DNA from: Desulfocapsaceae bacterium
GTDB lineage: Bacteria; Desulfobacterota; Desulfobulbia; Desulfobulbales; Desulfocapsaceae
NCBI GenBank assembly: GCA_031292275.1
Contig: JARLHL010000051.1
Span: 1-44,606 of the forward strand
Reading direction: 5' to 3'
Length of the DNA stretch: 44,606 nt
The notes under the pieces were generated by a model, which was given only the letters and a program-made list of their open reading frames with translations, was not told the DNA's origin and did no database searches. A program made the position numbers and the translations under genes. This document shows, piece after piece, positions 8,544-16,063 of the stretch (position 1 is its first letter; each line of letters begins with the position of its first letter).

Positions 8544-9311
8544 TCAGATGTCGCGGATCTGCTTGCCGGTAAGGCCGAGAAACAGCTCTTCCAGGCTGTG
8601 ACAGGCGCTTTCCTGCAGGAGTCGGGCGGGCGGGCCCTGCCGGAGGATCCGGCCTTCGTCAAGGATGGCGATGGTCGAGCAGAGTTCCTGGGCCTCCTCC
8701 ATATAGTGGGTGGTGTAGAGCAGGGTCGTTCCCTGGGCGTGCAGGCCTTGCAGTTGCCGGTGGATGAGATGCCGGGACTGGGTGTCGATGCCCACCGTCG
8801 GCTCGTCGAGAAAGAGGATGGAGGGGGCGTTGAGCAGGCCGATGACCAGATTGAGCCGGCGTTTCATGCCGCCGGAGAAGGAGGCGACCCTGTGGTCCGC
8901 CCGCTCATGCAGCTGAGCTATTTCAAGACAATATCCTGTCCGTTCTTTGAGCCTGCCGCCGCCAAGCCCCAGCAGTCTGCCGAAAATTATCAGATTTTCC
9001 CGGGCAGTGAGCTGGTCGTAGAGGGCGATCTCCTGCGGGACGATGCCGATTCTTTCCTGAATCCGGCGCTGCTGTCTGCGATACTCCATGCCCAGAATCC
9101 GGACTGTGCCTCCATCGGGCGCTCTGAGACCGCAGAGGATGGAGAGGATAGTGGTCTTCCCGGCGCCGTTGGGGCCCAGCAGACCGAAAAATTCACCCCT
9201 GCCGATGGTCAGATCCAGCCCTGTCAGGGCCGGCCGGTCGGCCAGTCGGTATTTTTTTATCAGCCCGGCGGTCTGGATGGCCGGGTCCTGGCCTGGATCT
9301 CTCGGGTTCAT
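8544..9311 (-). CDS. ABC transporter ATP-binding protein
   Basis: A 255-residue nucleotide-binding domain with Walker A GPNGAGKTT, signature FSGGMKRR (LSGGQ variant), Walker B ILFLDEPTVGID and an H-loop in LYTTHY. It is of the CcmA/NodI/DrrA class that pairs with ABC-2 permeases. I placed the start at 9311 because its ATG overlaps the TGA of the BtrH-like gene as ATGA, the classic coupled arrangement; longer frames up to 9371 lie inside that gene. The permease follows four bases after its stop. Together they make an exporter, and their placement between the BtrH-like gene and an ACP gene ties transport to the acyl pathway. Confidence 0.95.
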   Translation of the reverse strand: MNPRDPGQDPAIQTAGLIKKYRLADRPALTGLDLTIGRGEFFGLLGPNGAGKTTILSILCGLRAPDGGTVRILGMEYRRQQRRIQERIGIVPQEIALYDQLTARENLIIFGRLLGLGGGRLKERTGYCLEIAQLHERADHRVASFSGGMKRRLNLVIGLLNAPSILFLDEPTVGIDTQSRHLIHRQLQGLHAQGTTLLYTTHYMEEAQELCSTIAILDEGRILRQGPPARLLQESACHSLEELFLGLTGKQIRDI

Positions 9312-10330
9312 GATGCACCCCGGACCCAGTCCCGCAAGGAATTGAAGGCCTGGGTCTCCATAACGGCGCATTGCCGGATATGGTCGGCTGCGGCTGCGTA
9401 GGTGTCGTCGGCCTTAGGCCGACTCTTGCAGATTCGGGCGGCCATGGCCGCGAATTCCCGCCACCTGTCGCCTGCTGCCTGCAGGGTGGAGGCGCAGGTC
9501 CGGAGGGACTGGTCGCCAAGAAGGATGCCGCTTTCCTGCAGGAACGCAGCGTAGATGAAGCGGAAGCCGCCGCCGCCGGTGCCGATTTCTTCCTGCATGC
9601 GCACCACATGGCCCAGGTGCAGGGCCGCCTTCTCGGCGCCGAGCCTCTCCGGCCAGCGGCAAAGCCTCCCCGCCAGAAAGCGGATGCCCCTGACGCCGAT
9701 CAGCGGAAATATCCCTTTCAGCATCATGGAGCAGACGGAATCGATGCCCTCAATGATGGCCAGGCGGCGGTCGAAATCCCGGTCCGCCCGGCTGAAGTGA
9801 TACATCTTTCCCTTGGGCGCCAGTGTCCCCGAAGCGAAACGGGCCCTGGCCAGGTCCTCGGCCGGACAGAGGACCGGCTCGGGGAAGACGGGGTCGCTGA
9901 TCAGATAATTGTCCCCCTCTTTGCCGTAGACCACCAGGTTGTGGGCATTGAAGTGAAATCGCAGGGCCTTGGGAAAATAGGGCAGCCAGAACACCCCGGT
10001 CTGCAGACCCACCGGTATAGACTGCGCCAGCCTGGAGTCGAGCTCCGCCATGGCCTGGCCGGCCGAGGAGAAAGTCTGCCGGCTCAGATTGAAGCCGGGG
10101 AGGCGGGAAAAGCGCTTCAGCAGGCCGCCTGCGGCGGCGCGGTAGGTCACCAGCGGCAGATGGTTGATCCGGATAAAGGGAAAATAACCGAAGAACAGAC
10201 CGGCGCCGATGCCGAAGGCCATGGCCTCGGAGAGTTCTATGCCCTGATGGTTCAGGAGGTTGGCCGCCACCCCGCTTTCACAGTGGGCCGACTGGCGGTG
10301 CCGGAAGTCTATGCGAATCGGTTCAGCCAT
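9308..10330 (-). CDS. BtrH-like protein, putative acyl-ACP:amine/hydroxyl acyltransferase
   Basis: A 340-residue protein whose N-terminal half fits the BtrH_N family. It begins with a conserved HCESGVAANLL stretch containing Cys17, then GIELSEAMAFGIGAG, and has a later AHNLVVYGKEGDNYLISDP block. The C-terminal half is helical, like the domain often attached to BtrH_N. BtrH of butirosin synthesis moves an acyl group from the carrier BtrI to an aminoglycoside amine; Cys17 and the His of AHNLVVYG are candidate catalytic residues by analogy. The start at 10330 overlaps the preceding gene by 8 bases; a longer frame to 10369 is less likely. The gene is coupled to the ABC ATPase (ATGA) and shares an operon with an ACP, which supports an off-loading role. 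The acceptor is unknown. Confidence 0.8.
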   Translation of the reverse strand: MAEPIRIDFRHRQSAHCESGVAANLLNHQGIELSEAMAFGIGAGLFFGYFPFIRINHLPLVTYRAAAGGLLKRFSRLPGFNLSRQTFSSAGQAMAELDSRLAQSIPVGLQTGVFWLPYFPKALRFHFNAHNLVVYGKEGDNYLISDPVFPEPVLCPAEDLARARFASGTLAPKGKMYHFSRADRDFDRRLAIIEGIDSVCSMMLKGIFPLIGVRGIRFLAGRLCRWPERLGAEKAALHLGHVVRMQEEIGTGGGGFRFIYAAFLQESGILLGDQSLRTCASTLQAAGDRWREFAAMAARICKSRPKADDTYAAAADHIRQCAVMETQAFNSLRDWVRGAS

Positions 10331-10754
10331 GTTTCTGCGCAGAAGAATAGACGGCCGGAAGCAGGGCACCTTTTTTCAGGTCCTTGCTGGAGATCTGGAA
10401 GAGATCGGCATAGCGCTGCAGCTGTCCCGCAGTCAGCCGCCTGAAAAAAAAAGGGATGAGATGCAGGCGGACCCGCAAGGACGACTGCCCGGAATAGCGG
10501 GCGAGGAGCATGATGCTCATCTGATTGGCAATCATATAGTAATACAGGCAGCTTGCCCGGCCCGATACCACTCGGCCGCGGGCCTGCTCGATCTGCTTTT
10601 CTATTTCCCTCCAGGCCTGCCGGTTGACGTCGTTGACCGGCTGCCAGCCCTGGCCTTTGACCTGTTCAAGCTGCCCCAGACTGTTTTGGGCATAGCTGAC
10701 GGTCTGCAGGCCATCTGTTATGGAGTCGGCTGTGTCGGGCGGATCTGTCTGCAT
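10323..10754 (-). CDS. Conserved-looking small protein of unknown function, first gene of the BtrH/ABC operon
   Basis: A 143-residue soluble-looking protein I do not recognise. The N-terminal 40 residues are polar; the middle (about residues 65-110) is rich in aromatic and hydrophobic residues (LYYYMIANQMSIMLL, then LHLIPFFFRRL) and probably helical. The C terminus is a short helix ending KKGALLPAVY. There is no signal peptide and no clear membrane helix. It overlaps the BtrH-like gene by 8 bases and leads the minus-strand operon, so it is probably a required partner of the acyl transfer or export step. The start ATG at 10754 has no obvious ribosome-binding site, but a sigma70-like promoter sits only about 30-56 bases upstream. 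Confidence 0.75.
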   Translation of the reverse strand: MQTDPPDTADSITDGLQTVSYAQNSLGQLEQVKGQGWQPVNDVNRQAWREIEKQIEQARGRVVSGRASCLYYYMIANQMSIMLLARYSGQSSLRVRLHLIPFFFRRLTAGQLQRYADLFQISSKDLKKGALLPAVYSSAQKHG

Positions 10755-11314
10755 GACTGGGTGACCGTTTGAGCGTATTTAAATTATGACAGAAAATGTT
10801 TTTCAGGCAAGAGGGGGGGCCAAGGAAGACCTCTCTCCTCCTTGCCCGGTTCATGTTTGCCCGTAGATCTAATGGATTGGAGGGGTAAATGCAAGATATT
10901 TAATGAAAAGTGAAGGGCGGAAGGTGGAGTTTTTGGTAAGTATCTGAAATAGAATAAATAAAGATGGCAGTCTCGTTGGCCGGATTTCTCACTATCCTCC
11001 TGCCTGCGATCTGGATAAGAGAAGGAAACGCTGTGCTATTTTTCAGCTGGGGTCTGCAAAGGCAGCATTGCATCCAGGACTGCTCCTGTGGTATCCTGAC
11101 ACGTTGTTAAACTGCGTGTTTGCTGCTGGGATCTGGCTGGTTGGACTTGTCGTCGGCCGTCTGGCTGGATAATCGTCTCTTCGTCTGCCGACTCCTTTTA
11201 TTGAATAAGAAAGCATGCTGGAAGAGCGGCCTTGCCGAAGAGATGTCCGTTGACGTTTCGGTGTGGCCGGCCTACGGCATGCGCCATGCTGGTTTACCTG
11301 TTGATGATAAAGCC
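10755..11314. other. Divergent intergenic region between the BtrH operon and the CrtI-like gene
   Basis: About 560 bases without a firm gene. It holds the minus-strand promoter at 10783-10810 and a short AT-rich stretch near 10890-10965. A 48-codon open frame (10964-11110, plus strand) starts at ATG, with a hydrophobic beginning and a cysteine-rich end. A weak plus-strand promoter candidate is TTGTCG (11147-11152) with GATAAT (11168-11173), spacer 15. The reading frame of the CrtI-like gene is open back to 11120, but the residues encoded there do not look like a Rossmann-fold N terminus. Confidence 0.5.
10783..10810 (-). promoter_or_regulatory. Predicted sigma70-type promoter of the BtrH/ABC/ACP operon
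   Basis: Read on the minus strand: -35 TTGCCT (10810-10805), a 16-base spacer and -10 CATAAT (10788-10783). Transcription would start about 20 bases before the ATG at 10754, giving a very short leader. The -10 matches five of six consensus bases and the -35 four of six. Confidence 0.5.
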
Positions 11315-12796
11315 ATGAACCATACTGCTGCAAGCAAGGTCCTGGTCATCGGGTCCGGGATTGGCGGACTGAGCACTGCAATCATCTTGGCCAGGCTCGG
11401 ATACGATGTCACCGTGCTTGAAAAGAACGGACAGCCCGGCGGGATGATGCGCAGTTTTGTACGGCAGGGCGTGCACTGCAATGTCGGGCTCCACTATCTG
11501 GGCGCCCTGGAGCAGGGGCAGGTCCTGCGCCGCTGCTTCGATTATCTGGGGATTACAGCCGAGTTGCCCCTGCTGCGGATGGGGACCGATGGTCCGGTGG
11601 ACCGCTACCTCTTTGCCGATAGGGGCTTAGGGGTCGACTGTTTTGATGTCCCGAGCGGATTTGCGGTCTATGAGGACGCTCTTCTTGCCGCCTTTCCCGC
11701 ACAGAACCGGCAGATCGGCGCGCTGACGGCCATGCTGCGCCGCAGTGCCGGCCAGTTCGAGGCGCTTGACTTCCTCTATTCGGATACGCCGGCCCGGTAT
11801 TTTTTTGAGCAGGCCGAACCTCTGGGGACTCTTCTTGACAGTCTTAACTGTTCTCCCGGTCTGCGGGCGGTTTTTGGCCTGCCTTCGGTCCTGATCGGTG
11901 TCCCGCCTGCGCTCTGCCCGCAATTTTATCATACCATGGCCCTGGCCAGCTATCTGTTCTCCGCCTGGCGTCTGGCCAGCAGCGGGGCGCATATGGCCGA
12001 TGTCTGCTTCAGGCGCCTGGAGTCACTGGGGGGCCGGGTTCGGACGGGCGATAGGGTTGCCCGGATACGGACCGCGGGCGGCTGCGTTCAGGGGGTTAGC
12101 CTGGCCTCCGGAGAAGACTTGGATGCACCCTTGGTTGTTGGTGCGATCCATCCCAAAGAAGTCCTGCAATTGCTTGCAGGTGAGCACATCAAGCCATCGT
12201 ACCGGAGCCGCATCCTGTCATTGACCGATAGCGGGGGAATGTGTGCTGTCCATGCCCTGGTGCCTGCCGACCGGCATCCGGCCATGGCTCACAACCTGTT
12301 TACCGTCAAAACGGAGGCCAATGGTGATGTCAAGGATCTGCTCTATATGCAGCTTCGCCCCAGTGAGCAGTCCGGCCAGAACCTGCTCTCTCTGATCACC
12401 TCCGGACATGAGGATCTCTGGAGTCCCTGGCGGCAGACCGTAAGCGGCCGCAGAGGCGAGGACTACCTGCAGGCCAAAACCGCCTTTGCCCGGCGGCTGA
12501 TCGCTAAGGCGGGGCAGGTCGTCGGCCCTTTCAGCGAAATTCGCCTGCTGGACGTGTCCACGCCGCTTACTCTCCGGGATTGGGTAGGCAGCCCGGAGGG
12601 ATCGGCCTATGGCGTCATGCGTTCGGCCCAGCAGATGCTGCCGGCGGCCCTGCTCAATCGCAGTTCGCTGCAGGGGCTGTTCCTGGCAGGTCAGAATGTC
12701 CTGGCCCCGGGCCTGCTCGGCACCATCATGGGATCACTGGTAACGGTGCAGTTCATCATCGGCTCTGAGCGGTTCAGAAAGGAAGTCCGGATCTGA
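11315..12796 (+). CDS. CrtI/phytoene-desaturase-like FAD-dependent oxidoreductase
   Basis: A 493-residue flavoprotein. The N terminus has the dinucleotide-binding signature VLVIGSGIGGLSTA followed by an acidic strand end (VLEKN) and GGMMRSF, as in CrtI, carotenoid isomerases and retinol saturases. The C terminus has the second FAD motif, LFLAGQNVLAPGLLGTIMGS. The family desaturates, saturates or isomerises polyene or long acyl substrates. The start at 11315 is chosen because the Rossmann strand begins eight residues later. It stands alone on the plus strand, 560 bases from the divergent BtrH operon, and probably belongs to the cluster. No phytoene synthase or other carotenoid gene is in the window, so a carotenoid role is unlikely; a redox step on the cluster's acyl or polyene product is favoured. 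Confidence 0.88.
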   Translation: MNHTAASKVLVIGSGIGGLSTAIILARLGYDVTVLEKNGQPGGMMRSFVRQGVHCNVGLHYLGALEQGQVLRRCFDYLGITAELPLLRMGTDGPVDRYLFADRGLGVDCFDVPSGFAVYEDALLAAFPAQNRQIGALTAMLRRSAGQFEALDFLYSDTPARYFFEQAEPLGTLLDSLNCSPGLRAVFGLPSVLIGVPPALCPQFYHTMALASYLFSAWRLASSGAHMADVCFRRLESLGGRVRTGDRVARIRTAGGCVQGVSLASGEDLDAPLVVGAIHPKEVLQLLAGEHIKPSYRSRILSLTDSGGMCAVHALVPADRHPAMAHNLFTVKTEANGDVKDLLYMQLRPSEQSGQNLLSLITSGHEDLWSPWRQTVSGRRGEDYLQAKTAFARRLIAKAGQVVGPFSEIRLLDVSTPLTLRDWVGSPEGSAYGVMRSAQQMLPAALLNRSSLQGLFLAGQNVLAPGLLGTIMGSLVTVQFIIGSERFRKEVRI

Positions 12797-13221
12797 TGCG
12801 TCCGGTTGCAGGATCGAAAGGCGGGATCGCAATTGCACTCTTAACCAGAGCCGGTTATATATCCGATTTTATACGAAAGTCTTGTTAAAGTGGCGGCATT
12901 GCCTTGTTGCTTTCCGTTCAAATGGAGTTGGCAGATCACTGATCGCCTCGGCGTCTATCAGCAATTACAACAGTTGTCTGCCGGTACCTAGCAATGCGGC
13001 CCAACCCATCATTCCACCGGACCTGCGTAAAAGCCGCGCGCGTCTCAACATTGTATTCAGCGGAACGTCATCGTGTATCGGAGGATATTTTTCTTCATTT
13101 CCAACCCAAAGGGGGCTATAATCCGGCGCTGTTCACTCCTCTGTTTCTGATATTCCAGGCCTGGAATGCAGCGATCCTTTTTGAAACGACCCCTGAATAT
13201 ATTTTTGAAAATCAATAACAT
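12797..13221. other. Intergenic region with a degenerate attC-like sequence
   Basis: 425 bases without a convincing gene. A weak promoter-like pair lies at 12834-12862 (TTGCAC, 17 bases, TATATA). The stretch 12991-13065 contains GCCCAAC (12999-13005, which fits the RYYYAAC R'' core of integron attC sites) followed by a CCGGACCTGCG/CGCGCG imperfect stem, resembling cassette-recombination sites but with a poor R' partner. Two open frames here (ending at 13121 and 13218) encode nothing recognisable and I do not call them genes. Confidence 0.4.
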
Positions 13222-13698
13222 ATGACGCCAGCAATAGACGCAGCAAAGAAAAGGAAGATTGCCTTCACCGTCCACCAGTACTCCCATGATCCCACCAGTG
13301 ATGCCTATGGCAGGGAGGCTGCTGAAAAGCTGGGGGTTGATGAGGCGAGGGTCTTTAAGACCCTGGTGGTCCAGCTTGACGGCGGCAGCCTGGCGGTGGG
13401 CGTGATCCCTGTATCCTCAATGCTCAGCATGAAGCAGATCGCAAAGGCGGCAGGCGCAAAAAAGGCGGCCATGGCCGACAAGGCCCTGGTCGAGCGGGTC
13501 ACCGGATATGTACTGGGCGGGGTCAGCCCCCTGGGGCAGAAGAAGAGACTGGCCACGGTCATAGACACTTCGGCGGGCGATTTCCCGACCATTTTCGTCA
13601 GTGCTGGCCGCCGCGGCCTGTCCTTGGAGCTTGCAGCCGCCGATTTGGTCCTGCTCACCGGCGGCTGTCTGGCCGCAATCCGCCAGGAGGCGGATTAG
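13222..13698 (+). CDS. ybaK: YbaK-family Cys-tRNA(Pro)/aminoacyl-tRNA deacylase
   Basis: A 158-residue single-domain editing protein of the normal length. It shows the family's VFKTLVV motif with Lys46, the residue known to be essential in Haemophilus YbaK, and the GYVLGGVSPLG loop. The family hydrolyses Cys-tRNA(Pro) formed by mis-charging prolyl-tRNA synthetase, acting in trans in the cytoplasm. It appears monocistronic, with a convergent MFS gene 45 bases downstream. The ATG at 13222 has no clear ribosome-binding site. The family assignment is firm; tRNA specificity is by homology. Confidence 0.93.
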   Translation: MTPAIDAAKKRKIAFTVHQYSHDPTSDAYGREAAEKLGVDEARVFKTLVVQLDGGSLAVGVIPVSSMLSMKQIAKAAGAKKAAMADKALVERVTGYVLGGVSPLGQKKRLATVIDTSAGDFPTIFVSAGRRGLSLELAAADLVLLTGGCLAAIRQEAD

Positions 13699-13743
13699 GG
13701 CGCTGATTGTCTGATCGCTTAAGCTCTCCATTGTCCCATCCTT

Positions 13744-14958
13744 TCAGTTTCTCCACATTTTCCAGGCGATACAAAGAATTGCGGCCTGCATGCAGATGAT
13801 CAGCGCCACGCAGCCGGGCCAGCCGGTCAGGCCCCAAAAAAAGCCGGGGATGACGGAGCCCAGAAACCCGCCGAAATAATAGAGGGCCACATAAAGGCCT
13901 GCCGCCGATGAACGGGCCTTGCCTGCGGCCTTACCCACATAACTGGAGGCGGCGGCCTGGCAGATAAAAACGCCGGTAGCCGACAGTGCCAGACCGGCGA
14001 TGATCAGGGGCAGGGAGTGGATCAGGGTCAAAAGGGTCCCCGCCGCGATGGTCCCAACGGCGGCCATCAGGGTCCGTCGGTAGCCGACCCGATCCAGGAT
14101 CATTCCGGCCACCGGTGTGATGACGGCGCCGATCAGATAGACGGTAAAGATGGCTCCCAGTGCCGCCGGGCCCAGCAGAAAGGGTTTATCCGCCAGATAA
14201 AAATTGACGTAGGTGAATGAAGCGACCTGGCAGAACAGGACATTGAAGCCGATGGCATAGGTGGCCAGCAGCTGGGGGTTGTGGAGATGGCTGCGCAGGG
14301 AGTCGAGGGAGGCGGCAGTGCTGCTCTGGCGGACAAATTTCGTCGAGCGAGGGAGAAAACAGAAGGTGAGGAGGCAGCCCACAAGGCTGACGATCCCCAG
14401 AAAAACGAAGGCCATCTGCCAATTATAGTGGTGGGCGCAGATACCGGCGATGAAGCGTCCGGAAAAGCCGCCGACGACCGTGCCGGTGACGTAGGTCGCC
14501 ATGGTTGAGCCCACCATCCGGTGTGGGGTCTCCTCGCTGATGTAGGCCATGGCCACCGTTATGATTCCGGGGATGAAGAGTCCCTGCAGAAAGCGCCAGG
14601 CAATGAGCTGGGGCAGGCTTTCGGCCGTAGCCGCCAGGACGGACGGGATGGACAGGCCGAGAAGGGCGGCGATGATGACCCTCTTCCTTCCCATGCTGTC
14701 TGCCAGCGCTCCCAGCAGCGGGGCGGCCAGGGCCACGGCAATCACCGGGGCGCTCACCGTCAGGCTGACCATGAGTTCCGAGGCATGAAATATCTCCCGA
14801 AACTGGGGCAGGAGCGGCTGGGTGACATAGACGCTGACGAAGGTGGCAAAGCCGGTCACAAAAAGGGCAAGGAGGACGGCGGCGCGGCGGCCTACAGAAA
14901 CCTCTTCAAACTCGACCGACTGCCGGAGAGTATACTGTACTGCGGTACGGTTGGACAT
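13744..14958 (-). CDS. MFS transporter, YnfM-like
   Basis: A 404-residue, 12-helix major facilitator. Motif A appears between helices 2 and 3 as GALADSMGRKRV, and helix 1 carries VSVYVTQPLLPQF, typical of the YnfM/arabinose-efflux-like group. The N terminus (about 24 residues) is polar and cytoplasmic. It is divergent from a LysR regulator across a 174-base AT-rich gap, the same arrangement as E. coli ynfM/ynfL, so it is likely controlled by that regulator. The substrate is unknown; small-molecule export is the usual guess for the group. Confidence 0.9.
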   Translation of the reverse strand: MSNRTAVQYTLRQSVEFEEVSVGRRAAVLLALFVTGFATFVSVYVTQPLLPQFREIFHASELMVSLTVSAPVIAVALAAPLLGALADSMGRKRVIIAALLGLSIPSVLAATAESLPQLIAWRFLQGLFIPGIITVAMAYISEETPHRMVGSTMATYVTGTVVGGFSGRFIAGICAHHYNWQMAFVFLGIVSLVGCLLTFCFLPRSTKFVRQSSTAASLDSLRSHLHNPQLLATYAIGFNVLFCQVASFTYVNFYLADKPFLLGPAALGAIFTVYLIGAVITPVAGMILDRVGYRRTLMAAVGTIAAGTLLTLIHSLPLIIAGLALSATGVFICQAAASSYVGKAAGKARSSAAGLYVALYYFGGFLGSVIPGFFWGLTGWPGCVALIICMQAAILCIAWKMWRN

Positions 14959-15063
14959 TGCGGCTCTCTGTGGAGCATGGATCGGAGTTCAGGCACTGGG
15001 TATGCAAGAAACGGCCGATTTCCGTGGGCTCCTGCATATGCATGAAAAATTCAATCCAAAATA

Positions 15064-15090
15064 ATATTGCCTAACTAAGATGTCCAATAT
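15064..15090. promoter_or_regulatory. Candidate LysR-type operator in the MFS/LysR divergent region
   Basis: Inverted repeat ATATTG (15064-15069), 15 bases, CAATAT (15085-15090), lying 42 bases before the LysR ATG in an AT-rich stretch. Size and position fit a LysR-type dyad acting on both divergent genes. No inducer is suggested by the sequence. Confidence 0.45.
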
Positions 15091-15132
15091 ATTATTACAG
15101 CACTTTTAATATGAAAATAATATAAATTGATT

Positions 15133-16032
15133 ATGGAACTCCGACATCTTCGATATTTCATTGCTGTGGCCGAAGAGTTGCACTTCGGTCGGGCCGCCAG
15201 GCGGCTGGCCATGGCCCAGCCACCCTTAAGTCAGCAGATCAAGGCACTGGAGGAGGAAATAGGCGCGGTCCTGCTGCAGCGGACCAAGAGACAGGTGGAA
15301 CTCACCACTGCCGGCCAGGTCTTTCTGATCGAGGCCCGAAAGACCATCATTCAGGCCAAACAGGCTGTCCGGTCAGCCCAGCGCGCCGCGCGCGGTGAGC
15401 TTGGGCAATTGGCGGTGGGCTTCGTCGGATCCGCAATTTACGGAAAAGTCCCTTCCCTTTTTCGTCTGATGCGCACGCGCTTTCCCGAGGTATCGCTGCT
15501 CCTGCAGGATCTGACCAGCGAGGATCAGGTGGAGGCAATAAAAAAAAACAGGATCGATGTCGGTCTGGTCCGCCCTCCTCTCCAGGCCGTCGAGCCGCTG
15601 GCCATGCGAGTCATTTGGCGGGAGCCGCTTGTAGTAGCCCTGCCTGCCGGCAATCCGCTGAGCCTGCAGAAGGTGATAGCCGTGGAAGCGCTGGCCAGGG
15701 AATCCTTCATCCAGATTCCCCGTCAGGTTGCGCCGGGGTTTTATGATCAGGTTATGCAGGTCTGTGCCCAGGCAGGATTTTCCCCGCAGGTTGTCCAGGA
15801 GGCCCGGACGACTCCCACTATCGTCAGCCTGGTTGCCGGAGGCATGGGTGTATCCTTGCTCCCGGCCTCGCTGCAGGGCCTGCAGCATGCAGGCGTTGTC
15901 TACCGGCCTTTGCAGGAGCCTTCCCCTGTCATCGACATGGCTGTGATCTGGCGTCCGGATGATCCATCCCCTACCCTCCGGTCATTTCTGGAGATTGTCT
16001 GGGAGGTGGCTGGAATCCAGGACAGGCCTTGA
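15133..16032 (+). CDS. LysR-family transcriptional regulator, YnfL-like
   Basis: A 299-residue LTTR. The N-terminal winged helix-turn-helix begins MELRHLRYFIAVAEELHFG and continues through PPLSQQIKALEEEIG; the remainder is a two-lobed effector-binding domain containing GGMGVSLLPAS. The N-terminal sequence closely resembles YnfL/BenM-type regulators. The ATG at 15133 is preferred to a TTG six bases upstream. It is divergent from the YnfM-like transporter, which it probably regulates together with itself. The convergent hybrid kinase gene ends 32 bases after it. Confidence 0.93.
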   Translation: MELRHLRYFIAVAEELHFGRAARRLAMAQPPLSQQIKALEEEIGAVLLQRTKRQVELTTAGQVFLIEARKTIIQAKQAVRSAQRAARGELGQLAVGFVGSAIYGKVPSLFRLMRTRFPEVSLLLQDLTSEDQVEAIKKNRIDVGLVRPPLQAVEPLAMRVIWREPLVVALPAGNPLSLQKVIAVEALARESFIQIPRQVAPGFYDQVMQVCAQAGFSPQVVQEARTTPTIVSLVAGGMGVSLLPASLQGLQHAGVVYRPLQEPSPVIDMAVIWRPDDPSPTLRSFLEIVWEVAGIQDRP

Positions 16033-16063
16033 CAGAGAAGGGGTAAGAGGTCAGACTAATCCC

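Noticed and set aside
11043-11333. Minus-strand 96-codon frame over the start of the CrtI-like gene
   Set aside because: It overlaps the Rossmann-fold start on the other strand and has low-complexity composition without motifs.
12882-13218. Two short overlapping frames upstream of ybaK, one translating the attC-like segment
   Set aside because: Their sequence is that expected from translating a recombination-site-like repeat; there is no ribosome-binding site or domain.
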